Shown: positions 52,012-62,909, counted from the first letter of the stretch. The stretch is DNA of 64,000 bases from Zygnema cylindricum (GCA_037447655.1 JBBHKE010001237.1:1-64000); one strand, 5' to 3'. Notes: a model not told the origin generated them from the letters alone. Numbers and translations: made by a program.

Positions 52012-53973
52012 CTAGTCTAATTTTACTTTTTCTTTTAAGCCACATTTTTCCCTACAATATTTTAACTTTGGAGAGGGCACAGGTTTTGTCATCATGTCAG
52101 CCACCATTTCCTCATCAGATCTATATACAAGATTCACTATTTTATTCTCCACTTTTGCTGTTACAAAACTTAATCTTATGTCCATATGTTTAACATTAAA
52201 ATGATGTTTTGGATTGGCTGCAATTGCTATGGCCGCTTGATTATCACAAAAAACTTCATGCACTCCCTCTTTCATATACCCAAGTTCTTGCAGTAAGGAC
52301 TTGACCCACATCAACTCTTTCACAGCAGAACAAGAGGCCATGTACTCAGCCTCTATAGTGGACTGAGCAACCACCTTTTGTTGCTTACTGCTCCAACAGC
52401 AAGCACCTTCCCCAACATATAACACATACCCAGAAGTGCATCGTCTCATAGGTGCGTCCCCATAACTGGCATCACTCCAAGTAGTGATGTTAGTGTGCTC
52501 CCCTCCCAAATGCAACCATAACTCTCTAGTTCCCACCAGATATCTCATGACTCTCTTGGCTGCCTCCCAATCCCTCTTCCTAGGATCATTAAGACTCCTA
52601 CTGAGTACACCAACTGCCGCCGCTATGTCCGGCCTGGTACAATTCATAAAATAGATTAAGCTTCCTACGACCTGTCTATAAGGGATAGACTTCATAAACT
52701 CTCTCTCCTCTGGACTCATCTGATCATCTAAGATCATCACTCCTCCTTCTACACTCCCATCACTTACTTTTTTCAAGTCCATGGGAGTGGTACAACTGTT
52801 AGCATTTTCCATCTGGAATTTCTCAAGCATATTACCTATTGCTTCTTTTTGAGTAAGTCTGATAATCTTCTTCCCCCTATCTCTCTCCATTTGGATCCCC
52901 AAAATATATTTTGCCTCCCCTAAATCCTTCATATCAAATCTGCCCCTAAGATCTTTCTTTAGCCTATTGATATTCTCCAAAGACTTACTTAACACAAGTA
53001 GATCATCCACATAAATTGCAATAAAAATGACACCATTCTCATCTTCAAACATATAGATAGAATGGTCAGAGCTGATCCGGTTGTATCCCAGATCGGTGAG
53101 AAACTCATCTAGTTTCTTTTTCCACTGTCGGGGAGCCTGTTTCAGTCCATATAAGGACTTTATGAGCCCGCAGACTTTGCTCTCTTCTCCTTCTTCCACA
53201 AACCCCTCGAGTTGCCTCATAAAAATTTCTTCCTCTAACTCACCATTAAGAAAAGCAGTCTTAATGTCCATCTGGTGTATTTCCATGTCTTCCGCTGCGG
53301 CCAGACTGAGGAGAATCCTTACCGATGGGAACCGAACAACTGGAGCAAAGGTCTCCTCATAGTCAATCCCCTCTTTTTGGGTGAACCCCTTTGCTACCAA
53401 TCGAGCCTTATACCTCTCAATTGTATTATCTGGGTTCAGTTTTAGTTTAAATACCCATTTACATCCAATAGGTTTTCTGTTTAGAGGGCAATCCGCTAGT
53501 TCCCAAGTATTTGCTTCCATGATAGAAGCCATCTCATCATTTATGGCTCTAATCCATCTTTCTTTCTCTAGACTATTCACTGCCTCTAAGTAAGACTGAG
53601 GCTCATCTGGGTGAGATAGCTTAGTTACCTTATGGGCAGCTTGTTTTTCCTGTAATCTTTTGCTGCTCCTCCTTCCTCCCTCAAACTCCGAAGCTGTAAT
53701 GGATGGAAGTCTTGGATTTCTTCTCACTGTCTCATCGGCTCCCCTGTCCATAAAAACCGTATCTTGTCCCGCTTCTTCTATCTCCTCGAAGTCCATAGGA
53801 GTATGTGAGGTTTCCGGTGAGTCTCCTGTATCTTCGATCTCCCCTGAATCTGTAATCACGGTTTCACTCATATCCTTTTCGGGAACGACCGAGTTCTCCT
53901 CACTTTCGGACTCAAATCTGATCCTTATCTTCTTTGTATATTTGAAGGGGTCAAATGACTTCCTTTCATCCAT
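52012..53973 (-). CDS. Copia R integrase C-terminus, RT and RNase H (653 codons)
   Basis: The longest intact RT/RNase H frame among the minus elements. The linker FDPFKYTKKIRIRFESESEEN and RRSSKRLQEKQAAHKVTKLSHPDEPQSYLEAVN is followed by RT: NTWELADCPLNRKPIGCKWVFKLKLNPDNTIERYKARLVAKGFTQKEGIDYEETFAP, HQMDIKTAFLNGEL, KSLYGLKQAPRQW, active site YVDDLLVLSKSL. RNase H: WSDASYGDAPMRRCTSGYVLYVGEGACCWSSKQQKVVAQSTIEAEYMAS, VFCDNQAAIAIAANPKHHF, ending at the purine tract. All catalytic residues are present. The ATG at 53973 is nominal: the frame continues upstream into integrase across one TAA (54157-54159). Confidence 0.93.
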   Translation of the reverse strand: MDERKSFDPFKYTKKIRIRFESESEENSVVPEKDMSETVITDSGEIEDTGDSPETSHTPMDFEEIEEAGQDTVFMDRGADETVRRNPRLPSITASEFEGGRRSSKRLQEKQAAHKVTKLSHPDEPQSYLEAVNSLEKERWIRAINDEMASIMEANTWELADCPLNRKPIGCKWVFKLKLNPDNTIERYKARLVAKGFTQKEGIDYEETFAPVVRFPSVRILLSLAAAEDMEIHQMDIKTAFLNGELEEEIFMRQLEGFVEEGEESKVCGLIKSLYGLKQAPRQWKKKLDEFLTDLGYNRISSDHSIYMFEDENGVIFIAIYVDDLLVLSKSLENINRLKKDLRGRFDMKDLGEAKYILGIQMERDRGKKIIRLTQKEAIGNMLEKFQMENANSCTTPMDLKKVSDGSVEGGVMILDDQMSPEEREFMKSIPYRQVVGSLIYFMNCTRPDIAAAVGVLSRSLNDPRKRDWEAAKRVMRYLVGTRELWLHLGGEHTNITTWSDASYGDAPMRRCTSGYVLYVGEGACCWSSKQQKVVAQSTIEAEYMASCSAVKELMWVKSLLQELGYMKEGVHEVFCDNQAAIAIAANPKHHFNVKHMDIRLSFVTAKVENKIVNLVYRSDEEMVADMMTKPVPSPKLKYCREKCGLKEKVKLD

Positions 53974-54830
53974 GACAACTAAGTGTTTGACCAGAATGAT
54001 ATCTTTCTTTGCTAAGTCATAGACTCTATATCCCTTAACATCCTCATCATATCCAACAAAGTATCCAGGTTTTCCCTTAGCATCTAGTTTCCAGTTTTTC
54101 CTATCCGTGTCAAGACTGTAAACTTGGCTACCAAATACTTTAAGGTGTGAGATATCTGGTTACCTTCCAACCCATCTCTCATAAGGTGTCATTCCCTTTA
54201 CAGCTGAGGTAAGGACTCTGTTCTTAATGTAGTTGGCACAGTTCATTGCTTCTGCCCAAAATCTCTTTCCTATTTTCTTGTCTGCCAACATACTGCGCAC
54301 ACTATCTCCTAGTGTTCGATTCAACCTCTCAACTACCCCATTTTGTTCCGGGTTATATGGTACAGTTTTTTGGTGCTGCACTCCCTCATCTCTCAGATAT
54401 TCCTCAAACTCGTTAGAGGTATATTCCCCCCCATTATCACTCCTTATCCTCTTAATGGGGGTTTCATGCAACTTCTCACTCCAAGCTTTATATTCTTTGA
54501 AGTAAGTTGATGCTTCAGACTTTGTTTTCAAAAAGTAGACTCTAGAGTATCTAGACCAGTCATCAGTTATTGTCATCATAAACCTCTTTCCTCCAACCGA
54601 AGGTACTTTTGCAGGTCCCCAAATATCTGTGTGGACCAAATCTAACACTTTCTCACAAAGGGAAATCTGTGAGCCTTACCTTGAGCACAACCACTACAAT
54701 CATCTATCATTTCATTATCCTCAAACTGAATGCCATCTACTACCCCAAGCTTTTTCATTTCCCTCAACCTATCAAAATGCACATGCCTCAACCGCTTATG
54801 CCAAATCATCACCTTAGAACACCAACATAA
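53974..54830 (-). pseudogene. Copia R integrase
   Basis: Minus strand. 54830-54650: MIWHKRLRHVHFDRLREMKK and CSGCAQGKAHRFPF in a shifted frame. 54648-54160: LDLVHTDIWGPAKV, DDWSRYSRVYFLKTKSEAS, IRSDNGGEYTSNEFEEYL, PYNPEQNGVVERLNRTLGDSVRSML (D-D-E complete), FWAEAMNCANYIKNRVLTS, WVGR, then TAA. 54156-53974: PDISHLKVFGSQVYSLDTDRKNWKLD, GYFVGYDEDVKGYRVYD. One frameshift near 54655 and one nonsense codon. Confidence 0.9.
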
Positions 54831-55351
54831 TAAGCATTCTTCTTTTCATTACTCAGGTTAAGCCTAAACATTCCTTGGCTACCCTTATCTGCTGTGAAGT
54901 AAACTTCATTCCCATACTTAGCTGTAAAGACTCCCTTTCTGGTGAAAGTATCAAACTCTTTGTCATCTAACACAGACGTAGAGACAAGATTTTTACTCAG
55001 CTGAGGAATGTAAAGTACATCTGAGAATGTAAGTATAGAAGTCTTACCCTCCACTAAGACTTTCAGATCTACTGATCCCACTAGATCTGTAGTAACCACT
55101 CTCCCATCCCCATACTCTATCTCTACAGTAGGAATCTTTCTTAGCTTAGTGAAGAGTTCTTTATCACGACACATATGCATGGATGCACCTGAGTCGATGA
55201 TCCATCCTTCCTGTGGAGCTTCCCGAATTGTTCCAACGGCACACTTTTGCATCCGAGGGATCTCTTTCTCCTCCAGACTCTCGTCAAGAAGAAGTTCCCC
55301 ATCCTCCTCAGATGACTCATCCTCGGTTTCTCTTGACACTTTTGTAACCAC
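54809..55351 (-). CDS. Copia R protease and pre-integrase
   Basis: 180 codons: EKEIPRMQKCAVGTIREAPQEGWIIDSGASMHMCRDKELFTKLRKIPTVEIEYGDGRVVTTDLVGSVDLKVLVEGKTSILTFSDVLYIPQLSKNLVSTSVLDDKEFDTFTRKGVFTAKYGNEVYFTADKGSQGMF by blocks, with an intact active site D-S-G-A-S at about residues 51-55. It is the best-preserved protease among the copia copies here. The frame runs from the gag zinc-knuckle region upstream and shifts into integrase near 54815. Confidence 0.88.
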   Translation of the reverse strand: MVTKVSRETEDESSEEDGELLLDESLEEKEIPRMQKCAVGTIREAPQEGWIIDSGASMHMCRDKELFTKLRKIPTVEIEYGDGRVVTTDLVGSVDLKVLVEGKTSILTFSDVLYIPQLSKNLVSTSVLDDKEFDTFTRKGVFTAKYGNEVYFTADKGSQGMFRLNLSNEKKNAYYVGVLR

Positions 55352-56338
55352 AAGTGCCTTTTTCTTCCCTCCGGAAGAACCTCCTCCACAGTTCTCTTGG
55401 AGCCTCAGCTGTGATAGCTTGACACAATATGCAATAAAGTGTCCCGGCTTTTTTCAATAATGACAAAGACCCTTTGGGGGCCTCTGTCCCCCAGAAAGAT
55501 CTCTTTCCCCTCTATAAGGTTTTTTCGGGTCCTTCCCCCATCGGTCCCCTCCTGCTGCTAGAGCTTGAATGCTCTTTCCTCCTCTCCTAATCTCCATTGT
55601 GTTTTCCTGCATAAGTATCATCTTGACAACTGTGTTCCATTTCCACGAACTATCAGGCATTCCCTGTACTCGGTACACTATGTTTTCGAACTCATCTGGT
55701 AATTTCATGATAAGGGTGTTAACTTTCATTTTCATTGTATCTGTCCACCCGACACTTTCCATTTCTGTATACAAACAAGAAAGATCATTACAGTAATCTA
55801 ACATCTTTCCTCCTTTGTAAGTGTAGCTCAATAGCTTTTGCTCAGCCAACTGGAGCTCCTGAATAGTTCCAGCTCTATAAATCTCCACTAAACTCTCCCA
55901 CAACTCCTCCCCCTTGTAAATGTGAAAATGAGGAGTGGCCAAACCTTGAGTGAGGTGCCTCAAAATGAAGTTCTTGGCAGCCATGTTTACATCCTCCCAC
56001 ATTTAAGTATCGTTCTCCACGGTCTTCACGGTCGCCGCTCTCGATACTGTGGCTATAGGAGTAAGGGGTGTCTCCTTCCCTTTTTCTTTTTTGGACACAC
56101 AGCTCTCCCCATCATCTGCCTCCTCCGCTGAGGCAGCCGTTGTTGCAGGAAACCTTACTCCCCCAAATCATGGTGGAGTTCCCAAAGGTGGACGTTTCAC
56201 TTGTCCACTGACGATACCACGGTATCATTTTTCACACAAAGCTCCCATCATCATGGCTTCCCAATAGATGAACCCAGATCCATTGAAGGTGGGCACCCTA
56301 GAGGGTGGGCCCATAACCTGCAATTCTGTGTCCTCCAT
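55352..56338 (-). pseudogene. Copia R gag
   Basis: The ATG is at 56338 inside the 5' LTR, reading through the PBS (METDTE-like start, then LQVMGPPSRVPTFNGSG). Three in-frame stops lie in the N-terminal 112 codons: TGA after CEK, TGA in PPxFGG, and TAA before MWED (about 56003). From 56002 it is open: WEDVNMAAKNFILRHLTQGLATPHFHIYKGEELWESLVEIYRAGTIQELQLAEQKLLSYTYKGGKMLDYCNDL, LIMKLPDEFENIVYRVQ, MQENTMEIRRGGKSIQAL, to a basic tail. The zinc knuckle near 55440 (CHYxKKPGHFIAYC) follows a stop. Confidence 0.86.
56304..56318 (-). other. Copia R primer-binding site within gag
   Basis: The minus strand reads GGTTATGGGCCCACC directly after the LTR, complementary to the initiator tRNA anticodon arm and coding for VMGP of gag. 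Confidence 0.85.
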
Positions 56339-57368
56339 TGGACTACAGAATACAGGAAGCCTCTAGATAGTGTTTAACTAACCCACTTTAAGCCACGACC
56401 ACTTCTGCCCAAGAAGGCAAACTGACAATTTGACTGCACCCCTGTGCAGCCTGGACTCCCCTGAGTCCGTAGCAAAAATAATCACTAAAAACGGCCAACC
56501 AGCCGATAAGTTATAGGGTGGCAAAGATGCCAATTTATACAAACTCTCAGTGAGAGGGGACTATCTACCTAAATTTTCCTAAGTCCTAGTTTTTCCTAAT
56601 TCCCTCTCACAGCTCCTATCTACTCCCTGTACGAACTAATCACAAAACTGTATAGTGCTAGAAAGTAGTACTGCCGATGTACTTTCTGTACGGATTTGTA
56701 CGACAAGGCCATTAAGTGGACGCGTGTCCACTTTCCACTCGTCTGTACGTTCCTCCGAATTCCCGTGACCGAATGATGTCTTCCCACGTGGCGCCAGGTC
56801 AAGCCACGTCACTAAATGCCAAAATGACCATTCCGGGATTTCGGCAATGATGTGCGCCGTTAGATTTGACGCGAAATTCAATCTCGGCCGTAATATATAC
56901 TTGCGCGATATTTGTTTCGCTATCGAAACAAAATGCGCGATATCCATTTCAAACAAGTACAGTACTTCGTATTTTGTTGAACTGTATCTATGTGTGGCGT
57001 TAATAGTTTCAGTTAAATGAATCTAGTACATTACAATAGTTTAAATAGTAATGAAACCCTATATCACCTAACGGACTTCTACGACAGACTGGTAAGAGCT
57101 AATGGCTACGCCGCGCTCTACCGGTCGGGGGTCCGAGTCCTGCCGGACTCAACCTTTTGTTTAAAGTGGCTTAAGCCACTCTTTAGTCCTTCCTATGGAG
57201 TTGAGGCAGCCATGGCTCCATTGCTCTCTCTCTCTCTCTTTCAGTGACTACAACAAGTATGGGGGCGAGAGAGAGAGAAGAGATAGAGGCACGCTGCCTA
57301 CATTTTATTCTCATGTTTTCTAATAAATTTTGACCTAGAAAATATACTAAAAACTACTTATTTCAACA
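56319..57368 (-). repeat. Copia R 5' LTR
   Basis: 1050 bp, the same length as the left copy. The tRNA-like block is at 57069-57152. Gag starts in its last 20 bases. Confidence 0.92.
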
Positions 57369-57478
57369 TTTTGTTTGTCAGGGTGGCAATTATTCGTGCT
57401 GAAAGAAAAAGGGGTGAGGGTTATCCTAGAGGCTTCGTGTGAGCTGCATACTCTGAGGTCCTATGGAGGTCTCAGAGT
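57369..57478 (+). repeat. H/J-type LTR end fragment
   Basis: The last 110 bp of an LTR like 49350-50414, ending GAGTTGCA against TGCTT of the integrase. It is the first part of the right copy of the 648-bp duplication that flanks R. Confidence 0.85.
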
Positions 57479-58360
57479 TGCATGCTTTATATTTTCTAAA
57501 TCAATACTGAGCTTCTGACTTATTTTTCAAAAAACACACCCTGGAATACCGAGACCAATCATCAGTGATAGTCATTATAAATCTCTTCCCCCCCTTGGTG
57601 AAGGGACATTGTCCGGTCCCTAAATATATGTGTGTACAAAATCTATAAATTTTTTCTCCTATAGGTGGTTGATTTGGGAAAGGGCAATCTGTGTGCTTTA
57701 CTTTGAGCACATCCACTACAATCACTTAGATTCTCACTCTCATAGAACTGAATTCCTTTCACCACTCCCATCTTTTTCATCTCTCGTAGCTTATCAAGAT
57801 TCACATGCCCAAGCCTCTTATGCCAAATCATTATATCATGAACACCAGCATAATAAAGGTTTTTCTTTTCATTGCTTAAAATCTGTCTAAACATCCCTTA
57901 GCTACCTTTTTCAGCAGTGAAATAAACTTCCTCCTCAAAATTAGCAGTAAAGACTCATTTCCTAGTGCTATTATCAAAACCCTTATCATCTAATACAGAC
58001 GTAGAGATGAGGTTTTTGTTCAGCCCTGAAATAAACAATACATCGGAGAATGTAACTATGGATGTCTTTCTTTCTACTAACACTTTCAGATCTACCAATC
58101 CTCTAAGAGTAATAGTGACTATCCTCCCATCCCCATACTCTATCTCTACGGTGGGAATAATTCTTATCTAAGTGAACAAGTGTTTATCCTTACACATGTG
58201 TATGGAAGCACCTAAATCTACAATCCAGCGTGCTTCACTTTTTAATCCACCGAAAGCACATTTATGCTTTCGTGGAATTTCTACCTAACTCCTCATCCTA
58301 TAAGAACTCATCGTCCTCGTCTTCAGATTCCACCTCATGTACCTGTGTCACAAGGGCCTT
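57479..58360 (-). pseudogene. Copia Q integrase start and protease
   Basis: Minus strand. Integrase: IMIWHKRLGHVNLDKLREMKKMGVVKGIQFYESENLSDCSGCAQSKAHRLPFPKSTTYRRKNL (57894-57643), then the core lead GGKRFIMTITDDWSRYSRVCFLKNKSEAQ (57725-57501). It is cut at the TGCTT/AAGCA site. The protease (57900-58300) shows IRPLIPKIN, DGRIVTITLRGLVDLKVLVE and ARWIVDLGASIHMCKDKH, with DSG changed to DLG. Stops follow at several points. Confidence 0.82.
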
Positions 58361-59344
58361 TTTCTTTCCTATTCCGATTCCACTGGTGTGTTCCTCTTTT
58401 GACTGAAGCTCGGTTTAACTTAGTGCACTCCGCCATAGAGTGCCATGGTTTGTTATAGAAATGACATAAACCTTTGGCAGCCTTATGTCCAAACTCGTCG
58501 CTCTGATTTTTTTACCCCCCCCCTCCGTAATTTTCGATCGATCTCCTAGAAATTCTTGTTCCTCCAGTCGATCCCAGCTGCCAAGGCTTGCCCACTCTTT
58601 CCTCCCTTTCAGATCTCAATTGTATTCTCCCGAACGAGAATCATTCCCACCACTGAGTTCCATATCCACCTTGAGTCTGACAAGTCTTGCACATGGTTGA
58701 CTATGTTCAAGAACTCATTGAGTAACTTCATCAGTAGACAGTTAACCTTTTCTTTTTCACTAAAATCTTTTCTAACACTATCTAGCTTCATGAAAAATGT
58801 GGCAAGCTCATTGCAAAAATCCAACATCTTCCCCCTTTTGTATACATTCTCATTGACTTTCTGATCAGCCAACTTTTGTTGTTTAATCGTACCACTTCGG
58901 TACATCTCTTTGAGAGCCATCCAAAGTTTGGATGCCCTTTCTACCTGCAAATGAGGACATGCAAGTCCTTGAGTAAGATGGCGGAGGATGAAGTGCTTTG
59001 CCGCCATATTGTTGAAGTTCCACGAAACAGTATCATTCAACTCGTTCCTCGGAATAACTCATATTAATGCCGAACTATTTGCTATTGGTGTGGTCGTCTC
59101 CTTCTCCTTTCCTTTGTCCACCACCTCTCCTTCCTTTGTCTCTTTCGTTGAAGATGAATCTGCATCTCTATTGAATCTGCCTCTTGTAAACCTTGGAGGT
59201 ATCCTAAGACAAGATGGACGCCTCACGTGTCCACTCACTATTCCCAAAATATGTTTCTCACATAGAGCTCCAGTCATCATACTTTCCCATTATATGAAGC
59301 CAGCTCCATTGAATATGGGCACCCTAGATGGTGGGCCCATAACC
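58361..59344 (-). pseudogene. Copia Q gag
   Basis: Minus strand. The N-terminus (59280-59059) starts from the PBS region: MMTGALCEKHILGIVSGHVRRPSCLRIPPRFTRGRF, DKGKEKETTTPIA. 59040-58609: DTVSWNFNNMAAKHFILRHLTQGLACPHLQVERASKLWMALKEMYRSGTIKQQKLADQKV, LLMKLLNEFLNIVNHVQDLSDSRWIWNSVVGMILVRENTIEI. A broken tail contains a zinc knuckle region near 58460 (CHFYNKPWHSMAEC, first knuckle Cys pair damaged). The PBS complement is at 59330-59344. Confidence 0.85.
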
Positions 59345-60410
59345 TGCAACTCTGAGACCTCCATAGGACCTCAGAGTAAGCAGCTCACCCGAAGCCTCTA
59401 GGATAACCCTACCCCTTTGTATTTCAGCACGAATAACTACCACCCTGGCAAAATAAAAACTCTGACCACCTTCACCTTTCTGAAAGCAAGACTCCCTTGA
59501 GTCAATAGCAAAAAGAATCTCTGAATTTGCTCCCCTAAGCAGTAAGTTATGGAGTGTCAAAGTTGACTTTTTGTATAGAAGCTCTTTAGGAGAGAGGGTC
59601 CTATCTACCAATTTTTTCTAAGTCCTATCTCTCTCTAAAACTCTATCTATTGGTGTACAACACCAATCATATTACACTGTCGTACAAAAAAGTACAGCTT
59701 CCGATGTAATTTATGTATAGATATTGTACGCCATGGCCTTTATGTTGACACATGTCATATCCGAATTCGGTCGCGTAATCCCCGAAGATGCCGCGATCCA
59801 ACGTAGTTGTGCCACGTTCCATCTGATGTGGCGATGACCACAAACCGCTGAGAATCTCTTCCGCGATCTCGGCTTTCTTTTCGGCCGTCCGATTGAATGC
59901 AAATTTCAATCGTAGCCGTCATAAATGTTTGTGCGGTATTTGTTTCTTAAAAGAAACAAAATGCGCGGTACTTGTTTCTTATCCATACCGAAATCCGTAC
60001 GTTTACATAACTGGATCTATGTATCAGTATAAATCCGCTGTTAAATGAGTTTTCCTACGTGGCAATATTTAAATAAATATCAAACCTTGTAGTATGTATC
60101 TTAATGTCTAGACTTAACGCATAAGTCTACCGGCTACCGGCGTTCTGACGATCGGCAGGTACCAAGATCAAATCCTAGTTCCGATATACTCTCTTTAGCA
60201 AATAAACCTACCTATCTGTATATCAACTAATTTATTTCCCGTAAACCTTTGGATAGCCTAGGTACTCATGGCTCTAGCTTCCTCTCTAACTTCTCAGTCA
60301 CGGTAACAAGTGTGGGAGTTGGAGAGAGAAGTTAGAGGCAGACTGCCTCGGCTTCTTTATGTATTCCAATTTAGACCTAGAAAATAATAAAATAATCATC
60401 GATTTCGACA
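59345..60410 (-). repeat. Copia Q 5' LTR
   Basis: 1066 bp, TGCAACTCTG to TTTCGACA on the plus strand. It aligns end to end with the H LTR. It contains the tRNA-like block 60101-60188 and the palindrome GAGGCAGACTGCCTC at about 60334-60348. Confidence 0.9.
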
Positions 60411-61246
60411 ACATATACGTGTCACACATAGTGTGGAAGAACGCAACTGCGACGCAGACGGGACAAGCGTAGCTGCGGTAACCTTTGATACGATATATAC
60501 AAACAACATAGCAGCGACCTAACGAGACAAAAAGTAGCTACGGCTAATTTTGTATTGGACAATGCAGCTGGGACGAAGCTACAGATAATTTGAATATGAT
60601 TAAAAATTCAACTGCGCACCTGCGGTTGATATGAATCAAGTCAACAGACGAGATTCATAAGAGGATAAACAAGTAACTCGCTGTTAGGTGCTCTACAACA
60701 GCCAGATGGACGTATCCAGACAAGTGTCACTAAGTTGGCGACAAGTTTTTGAACAAATCACCTGTATAAGATTGTCAGTAATATTAAGTGTTCAATGATA
60801 GATTAGTTTTAGCGTGATTAGGAGCACTTGACCTTAGTGGAAGTTTAGTTCTTTGGACGTATCTCTTAGGGACACTTTTATTGGCGGAAGAACACTATTA
60901 AGTAGGAAAATTGAGTGTAGAGTACAAGACTTAGGATGTAGAACATTCTATGTATCCATACTTCTAGACTGTGTAATTTACAAACTATTTTTGGGAAACT
61001 TCTGAGTTGCAAATCTTTGTGTATGTTAGATCAATTGAGCTAAAACTTTGGGAGTTGTCAGTCTTTGTAATATTCTATATTGTGATAAAAATTGAAGTTG
61101 TTTGGAATTCTGTGTCACATTTGGTGATCTGTTGAAAATAGTTGTTTGGTTGGATTCTTGATAAGCTTTTGTAAGTGAATTATGTCTACTTCTACTACTA
61201 TTGCTGCAGCTCCACCTGCTCCAGTTGTCCTAGAACAACAACAAGA
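60411..61246 (+). repeat. E/S-type LTR fragment, 5' truncated
   Basis: Contains the GCAACTGCGACGCAGACG / CAGCTGCGGTAACC words seen in the E LTR. It ends with a coding start, ATG at about 61181 (MSTSTTIAAAPPAPVVLEQQQE), parallel to MTTVASSSSSVP at 22950 and MTTAASSSP in S. No gag follows; the sequence changes to minisatellite. Element Q appears to have inserted into it. Confidence 0.6.
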
Positions 61247-61635
61247 ACGTAATTGTACAAAAATATAACAATAGAAAAACATGATAGTACAAGTATAGAA
61301 ATATGACCGTATAGGTATAAAAATGATATCGTACAAAAACGTTTCCATACCTAAATGTTATCGTACAAAAATGTGGTCAAACAAAAGGGTGACCATACAA
61401 AACTCTATCTTACATAAACGTGATCGAACAAAAACGTGACTGTATAGAAACATGCTTGCACATAAATGCGATTGTATAAAAGACATGACCTTACTACAAT
61501 GTGACCATGATCAAACGTGACAGTACAAAAACACGACGGTACAAAACGTGACTGCACAAAAATAAATAAATATTCCTGTACAAAAATGAAAAATCTTACC
61601 ATTTAACTTAAAATTCGAACAAAATAATCACTCTT
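61247..61635. repeat. Degenerate minisatellite, ACGTGACNGTACAAAAA type
   Basis: About 20 loose copies of a 16-20 bp unit containing CGTGAC and GTACAAAAA run to about 61600. The pattern continues weakly into the following unit (AACGTGATC, CCGTGCAAAAACGTG). No gene is seen. Confidence 0.6.
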
Positions 61636-62405
61636 CTATAGTATGACATCTTTCAAGCGAAACTTGACCTTATTGAAACGTGACCGAATTGTAACATGAC
61701 CACAAAGTGACGTGACTATAAAGTACCTTTGCCGTGCAAAAACGTGTGACCTTTGAAACTTGGTCGTACTGGAACGTGATCAAACTCAAACTTGAACAAA
61801 TTGAAAAGTGACCGTGTAAATTGAAGCCATCTTCAACCATGATTCTAAGCACCCACATAACACACAAGAGAATTAGGCTACTTTGACCTAAAATTTGCAG
61901 ATCGTAGAGACAAAAAATCAGGACGAAATTGAATATTGTGTTATTTTACAAGACATTATACAAGAACACAAAGTTCCATTTCAATAAGTGAAATATGCTG
62001 CAAAATATATCTCCTCAAAGCTATAGTATGACATCTTTCAAGCGAAACTTGACCTTATTGAAACGTGACCGAACTGTAACATGACCACAATGTGACGTGA
62101 CTATAAAGTACCTTTGCCGTGCAAAAACGTGTGACTTTTAAAACTAGGTCGTACTGGAACGTGATCGAACTCAAACTTGAACAAATTGAAAAGTGACAGT
62201 GTAAATTGAAGCCATTTTCAACCATGATTCTAAGCACCCACATAACACATAACAGAATTAGGCTACTTTGACCTAAAATTTACAGATCGTAGAGACAAAA
62301 AATCAGGACGAAATTGCATATTGTGTTATTTTATAAGACATTATACAAGAACACAAAGTTCCATTTCAATAAGTGAAATATGCTGCAAAATATTTCTCCT
62401 CAAAG
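61636..62405. repeat. 385-bp tandem direct duplication
   Basis: Unit 1 is 61636-62020, unit 2 is 62021-62405. Both run from CTATAGTATGACATC to CTCCTCAAAG and differ at only about a dozen bases. No coding sequence or terminal repeat is recognised. Confidence 0.92.
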
Positions 62406-62532
62406 CTCCCAAATTGTGGTATCTCAACTAATCTAATGAAAGGTAAATAGTTTACAAAAAAACACTAAGTTTTAATATACGCCCTCACATCACTTAGGAA
62501 AATACCGACCATTCAGACAATAGTATTGTACA

Positions 62533-62909
62533 TAATGTTTTGTATCGGTAGCTATTTGGCAACAACCGATATGTACCTTTTTTTGACCTACCGATTATCG
62601 CTGTATTGGTTCAATATATTGGTAAAGGAACTATCGCGATTATGTACCAATAAATATTGGGCCAAGGTATGGATTGTGGTAAATTGTCCAATAGCTCCCC
62701 ACCTCGTCGTGATAACTCCGCCTTATTTCGTACATCGCATCCGTCCAAAATTTTGTGCTCTTGTATGGACCACCCCCCCCCAACCCATAATTCTCGGCAA
62801 TAAGTTTTGTTGGTCTCGAAGCGATATATCGGTACCTCTCACCGTCGATAACAGAAAATATGTGTTATCGGAATTATCGCTATTAAAAATTCCTTGATAC
62901 AAAACACTA
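62533..62909. mobile_element. hAT-like MITE, 377 bp
   Basis: Left end TAATGTTTTGTATCGG; right end, complemented, TAGTGTTTTGTATCAAGG, so the first 13-14 bases form a terminal inverted repeat. The interior is rich in CGATA/TATCG words. Flanking 8-mers ATTGTACA and ATTAAGCA agree at 5 of 8, compatible with an old 8-bp hAT target duplication. It has no coding capacity. Related ends are at 483 and 13273, and the decayed transposase at 640-1085 could be from an autonomous relative. Confidence 0.6.

Larger units (their letters stand above)
50949..57368 (-). mobile_element. Copia R, full-length element with large open pol
   Basis: 6420 bp with two LTRs of equal length (1050 bp: 50949-51998 and 56319-57368), starting TGCAATTCTG and ending TTTCAACA on the plus strand. 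Minus-strand order: PBS, gag, protease, integrase, RT, RNase H, purine tract (51999-52010). The LTRs differ at a few percent. Instead of a 5-bp duplication it is flanked by a 648-bp duplication (50301-50948, 57369-58016). Same family as C. Confidence 0.92.

Noticed and set aside
61636-62405. A TRIM or LTR pair
   Set aside because: The two 385-bp copies are directly adjacent with no interior, PBS or TG/CA ends.
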